Assembly (NCBI GenBank): GCA_050084985.1
Contig: JBITNC010000002.1
Location: 14,012,001 to 14,076,000, forward strand
Reading direction: 5' to 3'
Source of the DNA: Nageia nagi
Taxonomy: Eukaryota; Pinophyta
Length of the DNA: 64,000 nucleotides
The notes below the pieces were generated by a model, which was not told the DNA's origin, searched no databases, and saw only the letters and a program-made list of their open reading frames with translations. A program made the position numbers and the translations under genes. Positions 23,633 through 35,223 of the stretch are shown here, in pieces; the first letter of the stretch is position 1; every line of letters starts with the position of its first letter.

Positions 23633-24219
23633 GTTTATTGTAAAATTGCTAAGTGCGGAAAATGATGCATCTGATTCTGTAAAAATATAATAAAAATATG
23701 TCCTTAAATACCTTAACTTATTTAAACAACTATGTTATTCCACGTTATCAATAACTTAAAGTAACTTAACTTGTTAAAATTATAAATTAGATTTATTGTT
23801 TATTCATACTTATTATTAAATTAATTTTGAGATTAGTAACATCATCAAACTAATTTGTTGATATATGTTATATATTTTATCATTATTTAAAAATTATAAA
23901 AAGTGTCCTCAAAATTATACATCATACATTCCACAATTATATCTATGCATCATACATTTTGAAAATTACATCTATCATTAACATCTATTCATCATCAAGT
24001 AATTAAAAGATAATTATAATCTACATAACATCACATCATACCTATTTTATCATAAATCTATATATAGAATGAAAGCTCATGCATCAAGAATCATACAAGT
24101 ACCATAAATATCAAAGATCTATCTATCATAATAGTCCATCAAAAGGTCATCATAACATCATGAATCATAAAATAAAACTACAAGGGTCCAATAACCTCAT
24201 AAGCATATAAAAAATAATA

Positions 24220-26275
24220 TCATGAAAAAGGGTATCCTCAAGGACTACCCCAACCACTGCCTTGTTTGCTAGGACTACTTGGTCACCTCCGTTGTCTACT
24301 AGTCTCTCTAATACCCTGACCTGAAGGAGTAGTGCCTACAGATCCTATAGGACTACCCAGATGCTGAGCTCCCCGTAACTTGGATGAACCAATAGCACCT
24401 AAGGGAGATGCCCAGGGTGTACCACTCTTGCTAGGAGAACCTCATGACCTCTGAGTCTTACCTGGGGATCTGACTATGCCCTGTGCATTACTACCTATCT
24501 AATATGTTGAGATATCTATAGGCATATAACTAGCTAGAGGTATATGCTAGTGAGCCCCAAGAGTAAAAGCTGCAACACCTATCAGCCACATCTGTACAAT
24601 ACCACTATAAAAATCTTGTTACTGACAAATGCCACAAATGAAAATTGAAGAACCACTCCCAGAAGTAGATGATGCTCCTAACTGATGAGCCTGAGCTCCA
24701 TGTAAAGAAGAATGAGCCTCATCTCTCTCCTATCTGTACCTATCCTACTTAGCCCTATACCTGTACATGCACAAGTTGGCCTATGCCAGCTGGTATCTCA
24801 ACTCATAAATATCTCCTAGAAAAGTATCAATGCTAGGAACCTATGTAGTAGGAGCCTCCTCGACTCTGCACGTAACCTCTAGGGTAGCTCCCTCCTCACC
24901 TACACCCATAGCCTCCTCCTCAGGAGCTAAATCCTCAGGAGCATCTACCATGACCTCCTCATCGGTAGCCTCCTCTCTCGTAGCCTCCGCTCCTGTAGAC
25001 TCCTTGCCTACCTTGCCCTCTCCTACTGTCACACCTAATTCCTCAACAACATTGATGTGCTAATGAATGTGTTGATCCTCCAATTTGCCCTCTAGGCCAT
25101 CATCTCCCTCCTCCCACTAGGCCCTGAATGCCTCAGACACCCTGACATCATCCTCCTCAATATCACCCTCCAATGATCCCTCCTCCTAAGTAAGATCAGG
25201 CTCTACATAAACCAGTAGCTGTACACCCTCTGCTAAGATAGTGCCCTCATGTTGATATGGCACTGATGGTGTAGGCACATCCTAGACTAAGTCAAACTGA
25301 TGATGCACCCTCTCAAAATGAAAATACTCTAAAAAATCTACTCGATGACCACTCAAAACACATGGTTACCAAATACCAGTAAGCTCAGCTGTAAGCTCTC
25401 CCTAGATAGGATACAAGTGATAAGGTCTAAATCTCATTTGATCTGGAATCAAGTGACTAATCATGTGGTGATAATGACTCACATCTCTACAAACTCCATT
25501 TGATGGGTGAATATAAAAATCATCACACCATCGAACTATGCTAGCCTTGTAATCCAGGTGACTACCAAACCCAGGCATCGGTAATCTTGGAGGACAAGCC
25601 ATAGGTATATGCTCATAAGCCCATGCCTGCAAGGTGACAGTAACTGATAAAGAGGCCCTATGCCCCTGAGAATAAAAGAATAGCTCTATATAAATCTAAG
25701 CTAATAGTGTGGGTGCCCAAGCATACACTGTACCATGCTGTATCATATCTACAATAATGGGCAATAATGACCATGGAAACCTCCCACTGCCAGTATCAGG
25801 GAGAGCATAACACTGTACTAAACCCATCAAGTATGAAAAATAGATTGCCCCCTGCTAATCCTCCATCCAATACTGGTAGTATCGGATGCCACCTGAGATA
25901 ATCTCAGAAATAATAGTATCAACCTGAGTGGCCCCATATAAATAAGAAATAGTGAGTAAAGCTCCTGTTCTATCCACCACAGGCAAAATCCTCTGTCCAT
26001 GAATGGGGATTATATACAATCTATGTATATCCTCCACTATGATAGTCATCTCCCCTATCAAAAGATAAAAAGTACATGTCACTGCATCCCATCTATCTAA
26101 TAATGCAGCTAACAAAGGATACTCCCAATGAATGCGACCCATGTATGGGCCCACTCCAAAACCAACTGACTTGAAAAAAGTATGATCCGTTGGACCTAGA
26201 AAATCTCTACCCTCCTATAGAATCGAGGGATATCTACCTCGAGGCTCAAATACGTCTTGAACCTATGTAATGTTA
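24220..26275 (-). pseudogene. Antisense plant mobile domain (PMD) gene carried by the RT-less element
   Basis: One minus-strand frame of about 685 codons runs from near 26275 to the TGA at 24220-24222. It has roughly 18 in-frame stops (mostly TAG, some TGA or TAA) and no shift; I checked frame continuity across every stop from 26154 to 25033. PMD hallmarks in order are: LLAALLDRWDAVTCTFYLL and GEMTIIVEDIHRLYIIPIHG at about residues 55-95; GRFPWSLLPIIVD; YAWAPTLLA, an IELFFYSQGHRASL block, and LQAWAYEHIPMACPPRLP. After the domain comes an acidic Glu/Ala-rich region (24841-25200), then a Ser/Gly/Pro-rich basic tail. This resembles the PMD plus disordered tail of MAIN-like and transposon PMD proteins. 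It lies opposite to gag-pol between integrase and 3' LTR, so it would need its own promoter. Confidence 0.85.
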
Positions 26276-26855
26276 AAAAGTTTAGCTCAAAAAAAAACAA
26301 AAAAAAGGCATTTCATAATAAAATGTCGACGTTTATAATTGGTAACACTAAGTCACTGGCATTCACATTCCAAACGTCGGTGTTTCTATCATCCATTCGG
26401 CCTAGGTTGGCGACCATGGTCGAATTATAAAAAATTTTACAAAAAATATGAATAAAAGCATGATTTACAAATTTTATCTGATAGAAATAATCAAAATAAC
26501 TTCTAAACATCATTCACAGTTTCAATTTTGAAATTAAACGGTTAAATTACAAATTATAAACAAAAAATAGAAAAGAAAATTATTTCAAAACCCTACCTCT
26601 TCCCGGATAGGTTGAAATGAACATTGGTGACTGTCACTAAATGCCAACGATTGGAAGTAAAATGTCGTGTTTGTGAATAGTCATGAGAATATTAAAAATT
26701 TCTCAAAAATAACCGTAAATTGGTCTAGAAAATCAAAAGAATGATAAAATGTGATGAGTCATTTACCACATGAGATCATCATGAAACCTATTCTGCTAGG
26801 TCAAAAGCAGAGAAAAATGAAAAGATGACTTGTATATACAAAACAAGCTTCCTAT

Positions 26856-27110
26856 CACATACTCGCTTCGGCATGCGGAGATAAACTAGAGTCTTGTCAC
26901 ACAACTACCATAAATAGCACACAGTATGGAGATAAACACAAGTGAAGTTTTGATATACAACATCACTATCTCAAAATTGTATACATCAAATAAGCTTACC
27001 ATCACATACTCGCTTTGATATGCAGAGACAAACTAGAGTCTTGTCATGCAACTACCATAAATAGCACACAGTATGGAGGTTGACATATGTGTAGATTTGA
27101 TGTATTACAA
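26856..27110. repeat. 147-bp direct repeat
   Basis: CACATACTCGCTT, then AACTAGAGTCTTGTCA and ACTACCATAAATAGCACACA, occur in order at 26856 and again at 27003. Confidence 0.8.
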
Positions 27111-27717
27111 TATCATTTTTAGAATGTATCAATTACAAAAGTCAAAAAATCATACTCAGTCATGGCAAGGACTATCCTCATGACAACACCAGATGATGAA
27201 ATATATATATATAATAAGTTTTGATTTAGAGAAGCTATAATTATATTCTACTAAAAGATCTTAAGCTTTATATGAAAAAAGATTCTGATGACATTTACAA
27301 ATATCAAAGAAGATAAAATGTGATGTATCATTATTACAGGAGATCATCTTGAAACCCCGTTGTCGGGACAAAGGACAACACCATCAAAACTTATATACTA
27401 AAGAAGACTTATACGGTACATGTGTGCTTAGACATGCAAAATGACATAATAGAAATGTCATGCAACTGTCACACAAGCTCAACACATTGTCATACCGAAA
27501 ATAGTCACTTCTGAAGTATATTCAAATTTGTTTTCAAAACTACATCAAATGTTAAAAGAAAACACATTTTATCATAATTTGATAAATCAAAATTTTGATT
27601 CATCTAAGAAATTGATTCAAAACTTATATCATAAAAAAGCAACAACAAACAATCAAGCAACAAAGCTTCTCATTCTATATTTTTGAAATCATCAACCGCA
27701 TTTTCGATTGATAATTC

Positions 27718-27731
27718 AAAAAGGGGCAAAA
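27718..27731 (+). promoter_or_regulatory. Polypurine tract (plus-strand primer)
   Basis: AAAAAGGGGCAAAA abuts the TGTAGACACG start of the 3' LTR, the normal place and composition for the RNase H-resistant primer. Confidence 0.85.
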
Positions 27732-28552
27732 TGTAGACACGTAAAAATGTCCCTTTTTAACTAATAAACATTGGAATAATCATAACTCTCTGTGACAATA
27801 TAAAATAGGTTTAAAAAATATATTATTGGATAGCTCTCATCAAGTACATGCAAAACAAGTGGTCACATGACCCTTTTCGATAAAAATTGACTATTTGGCG
27901 ATCATTTTAATATTGTTAACTAGTCGCCAGCGACCCAAAACAATCACCAGTGTTTTGAGATGATCACCAGCGTTCGCCTTGTAATCGCTGGTGACTCTGT
28001 AACAGCTAAACAAGAAACCAAAAGAAAGTTGAAATGTTTCATTCTTCCAAGATGATGTGGATAGAGGGGGTCAGTTACGACCTATGGTGGCTTTTCACTT
28101 CCCCTTACCAGCCTTGGAAAATCTCACCCAAAAACCTATAAATACAAGCCAATACAAAGCAATAGGGACCCATTATTTTTGAAGTAGGGTAATGCTGCCA
28201 AAATCTTGTAAGCTCATACCTTTTATTATTTTATGCTAGTTTCAATTTAATATATGTCATACATAAATGCTTTGATGTTATTATCTTTCGCATGTGTGTA
28301 GTATTTACAAGTTGTCCACATCAAGGAGAGAAGCAAGCAAATCAAAAACAATGAAGATATAATACTCTTATTTTGGCAAATAGCATTTGTAAAAGTCCCT
28401 TACAAGGGCAAATTGTAGTTTGAGCTGAAAACCAATATCAATTTACAATTACAACATTTCTACCTATTTTACATAATTTGAGGTTCAGTGAAAATTTAAG
28501 AATAATTGTATTTTATGTTATTCTACATTCCAGCTCTATTTTCACTGTAACA
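27732..28552 (+). repeat. 3' LTR of the RT-less element
   Basis: Same length (821 bp) and ends as the 5' LTR, with TATAAATA at 28137-28144. Followed by AATAT, the right target duplication, at 28553-28557. Confidence 0.92.
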
Positions 28553-28557
28553 AATAT

Positions 28558-29360
28558 AATATGGCCAAGTAATTTTTCTTGGTTAACCTTAAAAATATAT
28601 TTTTTTGAATTAATTGAAATACCAAATTCTATGCATTTTTCAAAAACTTATCTAAGATGTTTTAGATGATCTTCTCTACTCTTAGAGAATACTATAATAT
28701 CATTTAAATAAACTAAGATAATCTTATTTATTAGGTCACCAAATGCATGATCCATGGCTCTTTGAAAAGTAGCTCCCACATTAGATAAACCAAAATGCCT
28801 TATTTGAAAAGCAAGTGTTCTCCATTTAGTTATAAATGCAGTTTTATACTAATCTTCATGTTTGACTCAAATTTGGTTAAATCATGAGTAGCCATCAATC
28901 ATTAAAAAATAGCAAGCTTTAGCTATTTTATGCAAGATCTAGTCCATTGGTGGGAGAGGATAATTATCTTTAAAAGACATGATTCAAATTTCTAAAATCA
29001 ACATAAAGTCTGATTTCCCCACTCTTCTTTCTAATAGGAACTAGATTTGCAACCCAAGAAGAATGCTTGATAGGATAAATAATTTTTGAATCAAGAAACT
29101 TGATTAATTCTTGTTTCATGGCTTATTATATTTTTAGGTTAACTAGCCTTTATTTTTTCTTGTATGGTTTGGCATCTGGCTCAAGCTCAATTTTGTGTTG
29201 GATGACACTCTTATCACATGTCTTAAGATCATCATAAGTCTAGGTAATTACTTTAGAGAACTCATGATAAATTTAAGACATAATAACTTTTTCTTCATCA
29301 AAACACTTTAAATCTATCTTTATATATCTATCAGGTTCTATTTCTAGCTCAACATAACTC
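28558..29360 (-). pseudogene. RT N-terminal and palm part of the host element (right of the insertion)
   Basis: Minus-strand blocks, in order, are: VITWTYDDLKTCDKSVIQH (the usual segment before RT), YPIKHSSWVANLVPIRKKSG, IRLYVDFRNLNH and, near the insertion, INSKKYIFKVNQEKLLGHII. They match the RT at 41100-41850 block for block. The palm region is heavily broken by stops and shifts, so the catalytic YxDD cannot be read securely. The inserted LTR cuts the gene just after the LLGHI block. Confidence 0.85.
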
Positions 29361-29449
29361 TCTTTATAGATGGCCAAAAATTTAGCTTTCTAAACATCTT
29401 CTGAATCAAATAGTATTTCAAAAGAGAGTAATCCTTTTAGTATAACATT

Positions 29450-30070
29450 ATTTTTGAGTTGGATAGCATCTAATTCTTGAAAATAGTCAAGTAATTCTTG
29501 AATACCAAAGTGTGAACTACTACTTCATTTAATAGAAAGTTCATTATATACTCATCAAAATTGAATACTTTCCAAAAATTTGTAGCATCAGGTATTGAAA
29601 GCCTACATTGAACTTTGACTCCAAGAGTTCTTCTTTTATAATGAGCAAGATTATAATATGCCTCTTTACTAGCAAGTGCATCAACTATTTGGTTGTACCT
29701 TCTAGGAATAGATATAAAATTGATAGCCAGGAATGACTCCAATAAATCTTAAACTCCATTTTTTTTATCTTTAAATAATGATGTTTTGTACTAACCTAAT
29801 TTCTAACTTATTTTATGACCAATGCTAAATCACCATGGACAATTAGGCATCTAATGCCTATATAATTGTATTAGATAACCCTAAATAAAGGGTTTCATAC
29901 TCAACATCATTATTTATATAAATTCATGTGAATTTGAAGGAGAATCTTTTCATATCTCCTTATGAAGATTTGAACACAACTTTAGCTCCACATACATGCT
30001 TACATATAGATCCATCAAAGTACATCATCCATATCTCATGCTTCTTTTAAGCTATGACCAATATTGGTTA
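29450..30070 (-). pseudogene. aRNH of the host element, placed between protease and RT
   Basis: Minus-strand pieces are a VHGDLALVIK block (the second catalytic Asp region) near 29850, a KHHYLKIKK block, and ISIPRRYNQIVDALAS in the frame of 29470-29742 (the final Asp region). The following tail (SIPDATNFWKVFNFDEYIMN) matches SVPDNDSFW of the element at 36337. The first part of the domain is degraded. Its place upstream of RT is clear from order and strand. Confidence 0.7.
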
Positions 30071-30099
30071 GGGCATCTTCATATAAACAATAATTACTC

Positions 30100-30760
30100 A
30101 TGCTATCATTTGTGACCTAATAATTTAAATCATTTGATAAAAAAGCTTTAGTTGTTAGGAGTGATTCCCTAAGTGTATCCCTTTCAAATACTTCCACAAG
30201 GTAAGGGCCATTCAAACATTTTTTTTCTATGATCTTTTTAAGATGAACACTTTTGATGCCTTCATTCAAAATTTTTACTTGTTTATTTTGAATGGGAAGT
30301 AAGAGATGAGTATAGTCTAAAGCTAAGTATCCTCCCAATTTAGCAGTGAATTCTCTAGATAGACATATTCCAAACAAAGGTGGAAGATCAACCACAATGA
30401 TATCTTAAATAACACAAATTTTAAGGAATACATTCAAAGTTATTAAGACTCCTTTAACACTACCAATGACATCTACAGAGGAAGAATCCAATTGTATGAC
30501 ATCATCAATACATCTTGTAATATATAACTTCATTTCATGTGTAACAACTTTAGGAATTATAATTATTGTAGCTTTAGTATCTATCATATAGTTATTTACT
30601 ACCCAACCTTCTAATCTTATAGATAGATAGAATGGTAGGGGTCTCCTTATAACTATGAGAGCTATAGGTACATCATTAGATAATTCAAAGATAACATTTC
30701 CTTTATTTACCCTTTTCTTATTGTTATTTAGTTTCAAGGCTTCTTACAAAAGATCTAATT
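30100..30760 (-). pseudogene. Protease of the host element
   Basis: Reads FYLSIRLEGWVVNNYMIDTK with ATIIIIPKVVTHEMKL (active site D-T-K in place of D-[ST]-G), then VIQLDSSSVDVIGSVKGVLI. A second piece at 30117-30395 has DLPPLFGICLSREFTAKLGG and ALDYTHLLLPI. The same blocks occur at 39690-40020. Stops and the lost Gly make it inactive. Confidence 0.8.
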
Positions 30761-32620
30761 AACCTAGTATATTTAATGCATCAAACATAGTCATTTTAGT
30801 AGAAGTTTTCTTCAATTCTTCCATAATATTATATGGAATATATGGGATAAACTTACTTGATTCTACTTGATGTGTTCTAAATTATTGAGTGGTTTTTTCT
30901 TTATGATAATCTATAATAAAAGGATACCTCATTGAATTAGGTCTCTCCTTCTCTAGGACTTCTTTTCTAGCCACAACAAAGTTTGTTTCAGCAAGGATAT
31001 TAGTACCCAAATTCTAAGAAACATTGTCTATATGTTATAGGAATTGATCTTGTTGATTTTATGGTTGAGCTAAGGGAGCCTTAACTTTCTTCAATTCTAG
31101 TTGTACTAGAATAGATATTCAATTTTGTTGAGTAATTTGGGGTTGTTGTAGACCTGTTGAGGAGGAAACTCTAGTTTGGACATAATTAGCTTATTCTCTA
31201 ACATATCTTAGAAGCCAAAAATTTACCATGGTGAGATTAGCAGTAGGATCTGATGTAGGTTCTACCATATGGTATGAATGTAATCTCAAATACTAATATT
31301 GATAAATAACACATGAGTTTGAGAAATGAGGATCTAAACATGGGGAACACCATTTTGTAATGATCAGAGCATCACTTTTTGCAAAACTCATTATAACAAC
31401 ATTTTCAATTATTTTGGGAACACTTGATTATTTTAGTTGGTTCATCTTGGGCTAGAATCTAGGTTGATACTGATTATCATATCTTCTATAATTGAAATCT
31501 TGATTCTATCTTTCTTACAGAGTGAGCTTATTGGTAAGGTTCCTAATAGTTACCTCCAATTATCTTATTCTTTCCTCCTTGTGAGACTTTGGATTAGTAC
31601 TAGTACTAGTGGATGTAGGAGTAGGTAATGCTAGTATCTGATTATGGATAATAGGTTGAGGAGGAGGTGGTAAGGCTAAAACTCTAGGATGAGCAATTTT
31701 TGGGACTTATTTAGGAGGTAAATTAGGAAATAATGGCATAATGGTTTTAGGTTACATATTTCCAAAGGATACCAAGGTATGTTCAAAAGGTTTTGCTATC
31801 TGGTAAACATCTAGGAAGGTATCTCCTAACATAACAATAAGCATACTAAGGTCTGAGAGAAAGACTTTCTTATAACATACCAAAGCTTGTGCACTTGTTA
31901 GTCTAATTCTTACTAGAATATATTTCCATGTTCTCTCAAATCTAATATTGAAATCATCAATGGACTCATGAGGTTATTTTTTGATACATGCTATAAGGAT
32001 AAGGAATGTACTATAATTACTATCTATAGCAAATCTTTTAATTAAAGCCTAACATAACTCTTTCCATGAATTTATAGATTAGAGGGTGAGAGTTATGAAC
32101 CATTCAGTTGCTTTTACTTCAAAAGAGTGTGATAATAACCTAGTCCTCATTGTTTCATTAGTGATATCAAAGCTTGAAGCTAACAAAGATACATCTTGAT
32201 AATATTCATACAATGTTTTACTAGACCCATCATAATTGGGAAAAACTTTGAATGTTGCTTGATATATAGTAGGGGAGTTAGCAGCAACAACCAAAGGATG
32301 ACCATTATTCTAAGAAGAAAAATTAATTAGCTAATACATGCTTGAAGTATTGGTATCACGTGAAGGATCTTCTAGGGTTGAATCAAATACAACTAATAGT
32401 GGGATTACCCTTAAAGGAACTATAGGGGATCCAACTTGGGAAATCTTTTCCCTAGTCCTCTTATGTGGAACTAACAGCTCTTGAAACCTAAGCTATGTAA
32501 GAGAATTTCTAGCACTATTTCTAGTAAGTCTACATTTTGGAGGTGCTAGGGTTTGAAATACTAACTGGTTGATAGCAGAGTTGCTAATAAGGTCAAAATA
32601 ACCTTATAATATTTGAAAAA
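30761..32620 (-). pseudogene. gag of the host element
   Basis: The capsid pattern (FDITNETMRTRLLSHSFEVK then ATEWFITL, an FNIRFERTWKYI block and a LDVYQIAKPF block) aligns with the gag at 38050-38640. A Pro/Thr/Ser-rich region follows near 31560-31700 (ALPPPPQP). A CCHC-like knuckle near 31340 is too decayed to call. Broken by many stops; only 32079-32294 is open for over 60 codons. Confidence 0.75.
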
Positions 32621-32691
32621 TCTAATTAATAGCACACTAGACAAGGCTATTTGGACTATTTACATCTGCTAAATATGGAATTTTAGTTCAT

Positions 32692-32714
32692 GTCCCATTG
32701 AACATGCCAAAAAA
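32692..32714 (-). promoter_or_regulatory. Primer-binding-site-like region
   Basis: Minus-strand TTTTTTGGCATGTTCAATGG lies about 14 nt inside the 5' LTR. It resembles TTTTTTGGCACACCTAGTGG at the same place in the element at 36337. Which tRNA it would bind is not decided. Confidence 0.5.
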
Positions 32715-32727
32715 TGGAAATTTCTAC

Positions 32728-34515
32728 TATTAATCGGTATAATTTAACCTCAAAGGATTTGGTTTGGTTGAATTCTCCATTTTCCATAATAGTAGGTTCC
32801 TTGAAAGAGCAAAACGTGGTGGGAATGTGCTCATGTTGGTTTTCTATTCAATTGCTAGGTTATAGGCTAGTTCCTATCTATTGTAAAGGTTTAAAGTAAC
32901 AAGAAAGAGAAAAAAAGTAAGAGTTATTGGAAAGATATGAACACATTAAATTAAAATTTAAATAAGAACTACATAACTTGGGCATTGTAACATAGGCAAC
33001 AATCCATAGCTAAGAGTAAGAATAGCAAGCTATCTTACCTTTGGGGTCTTGTAATCACAATACACAACCATAACCTAAGACAACATTCCATAAATAATAT
33101 TCATAGAAGTAATAAACAACCACTTGTTTCAAAAGGGAAAAGCATTACCTATTTGCATTATCATGTATGAAGACACCTTACAAACCTGGTCAAATTTGCT
33201 AGAATGTTCAACCTCATTGATTTCTAATAGTCTACCATTTATACATTTAAATGACCAATTGGGTTGTTGTATATCATTAATATACATAATTACTCATCTT
33301 AGTTGAAGCTAGCAAAGAAAAATATTTATAATAAATACTACAACTATGTTAGATTACACATTGAATAAGTACCAACAACATGACAATCTAGGAATTTACA
33401 ATTTCTAAATAGTCGCATCCATTAAGCCATAATCTTCTTGACATGTCATTGACTACTCCCTTTTTTGCTCTTGTAGTTGATTGAATATGGTACTATAGCT
33501 GATTGAAAAAGTACTCATTTGCAATTTGATAGGTACAATCTGGTACTATGCTCTATTGGTAGTCATTTACTTCTTTGCAACCATTGATGATCCATTGTGT
33601 AGTTCTATTTAAATAGATTAATGAGGGTGATGAACAATATATCAAGTTAGTTTGAGAAGAAACTACCACTTTTATATGGAATTGAGTTGATGTTGACACA
33701 TTAACAAGGCTTTGAGATTCTAACACCTAAGATGAAGTAGACCCAAGCTGTTACTTCTTACCCATTACTTTCACCTTAGTTTGATAGGTTCTATTTCTTT
33801 TCTTTGAGCTTTATTGATGATTTGGATCTCTTTAGTACTTATTGATTTTGGACAAAAGTTTTGATGTCATCACTCAGAATTGGTAGACTCTATTTGGTAT
33901 CTTCATGAATCATCACCTACCATTACTTGTTCTAGGACTCACTAATTTTAGCCAAAAATGATGATATCACTATTGAAAATTGATGGATTCTATTTATTTT
34001 TGGGCATCTTCAATTGACTATTTGGACATAACTTAGGTCCACTTTTACAAAAACTCCTAGGCACTGTATTTACAACAACTCTTAGATAGTGTATTTACAA
34101 TAACTCCTAGACATTGTATTTACAACAACTCCCAAACAATGTATTTACAACTCTCAGAAATTGTATTTACAACAAGTCCTAGACATTGTATTTTACAACT
34201 CCTAGACATTGTATTTTATAATAACTCCCAGACATGACTCTTCTATACATACAGTTCTCAGCTCTTTTGACTACTAACATGACTTAAGGTTTATCCTTAG
34301 GAGTTATTTGCAACACCTAGAATTTGACTAGAAATTTATAAACCAAAATATCAAATACCAAGACTTATATAAAAAATAGCTAAATGTTGACAACACTCAA
34401 AATTTTTTAAACTTAATACTAATAGAAGACTCAAAAGAATTTTATGAAAAGAATGAAAGAATAGAAGAATGATAGTGTGTTACCCCAACTTAGAGTGCAA
34501 TTCTAAAAGAATACA
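32728..34515 (-). repeat. 5' LTR of the minus-strand host element
   Basis: Partner of 4080-5857; includes the 25-bp minisatellite at 34047-34240 and a minus-strand TATAAAT at 33237-33243. The outer end reads GAATACA, i.e. TGTATTC on the minus strand, a proper LTR start. The inner end TATTAATCGG is a mutated form of TGTTGATCAG. Confidence 0.8.
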
Positions 34516-35223
34516 CAACATAATTAGATGTCATCATATTCAACTTTATTATTTTATCAAGCATAATATGTCTACATGCTATAGTCTCATGCTTGGTAGG
34601 TCTATGATCCTACAATCATTTCCCTTTAGCTATTGGGGAAAAAGTAGATATCATTATCATTTGGTACTTTTGTCAAGCATCGTATGCCTATATGCTAGGA
34701 TCCAATGCTTGTAGGTTTGTGAGCCTACGATCCTTCCCTTTGACTTCTAGGGCAAAGTAGAGTCAGACATCCTTTGGCTTTTGGGGAAAACCTACGATCA
34801 TTCCTTTTGAATACTGGGACAAAGCAAAGATCATTTTCCTTTTCTTACTTAGATTATATTAGATTAGATTAAAATTTTGCTTTATTGTTCTATAGGCTAT
34901 TTGATCCACTTGTTAAATTTTATCATAGGTATTTATCATGAGATCCAATTCCATCTCATACAACCTATCATGTGTTAAAAATAGATTTTATTGAATCCTC
35001 ATGATCATCAATTTTATCTTATACAGCCTATCATACATAGGAACCAGACTTAGGTTGAGTGATTAGGATGATCTTGTATTTCCTATCATGCATCGAAACC
35101 AGCTCTTATCATGATTATTTTGTTATCATTTATCATTTATAATTATCATTTATCAGTTACTATTTAACATGTTTTTGTACTTAGCTTTTCATAGGTTTGA
35201 AACTTAGCACAAAAAGGGGCAAC
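34516..35223. repeat. Degenerate ~116-bp repeats
   Basis: Blocks starting TCAAGCAT at 34557 and 34673 share the ATGCTTG(G)TAGGT and CCTACGATC/CCTACAATC patterns, and a weaker third copy follows near 34770-34830. The rest is AT-rich with no coding signal. Confidence 0.55.

Larger units (their letters stand above)
22372..24219. other. Non-coding interval between the sense ORF and the antisense PMD gene
   Basis: AT-rich and without a domain-bearing frame on either strand. It contains the A/T minisatellite at 22525-22625, two related blocks with GGCTATGGA at about 22902 and 22966, and a 146-bp direct duplication (23364-23632). Confidence 0.6.
26276..27731. other. Region between PMD start and 3' LTR, with repeats and polypurine tract
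   Basis: No coding frame. CG-bearing cores like those in the leader lie at 26325-26410 and 26620-26660; they sit upstream of the PMD start on the minus strand and could be its promoter or leader. A 147-bp direct repeat (26856 and 27003, beginning CACATACTCGCTT) follows, and its flanks are again partly repeated near 27315. The end is a polypurine tract, AAAAAGGGGCAAAA, directly before the LTR. Confidence 0.65.
12207..28552 (+). mobile_element. 16.3-kb Tat-like gypsy element without RT, nested in the host RT gene
   Basis: Equal 821-bp LTRs, an exact AATAT duplication and a polypurine tract before the right LTR define it. Internal order on the plus strand is: long leader, gag with an N-terminal coiled-coil extension, protease, G-patch, aRNH, integrase and a 354-codon ORF. 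An antisense PMD gene follows, then the polypurine tract. RT and the RT-linked RNase H are missing. By eye the two LTRs differ at about 40 of 821 positions, concentrated at CpG-type sites in the first 290 bp. The element is therefore non-autonomous, and would have needed RT from a relative when it moved. Stop codons have since killed the remaining frames. Confidence 0.92.
4080..34515 (-). mobile_element. Minus-strand Ty3/gypsy (Tat-like) element, split by a nested insertion
   Basis: Two LTRs of the same family (1778 and 1788 bp) bracket, on the minus strand, gag, protease, aRNH, RT, RNase H, integrase and an extra ORF. The 16.3-kb element at 12207-28552 interrupts RT. Without it the host is about 14.1 kb. 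Its LTRs differ from each other far more than the LTRs of the inserted element, which agrees with the host being older. No clean target duplication is visible: TGACA on the left against CAACA on the right. Every ORF is broken, so the element is dead. Domain order and the extra ORF match the element at 36337-49109, so the two belong to related families. Confidence 0.85.

Noticed and set aside
24830-25063. Ser/Thr-rich 77-codon ORF on the plus strand
   Set aside because: It is the opposite strand of the Glu/Ala-rich part of the antisense PMD gene; the PMD frame explains the composition.
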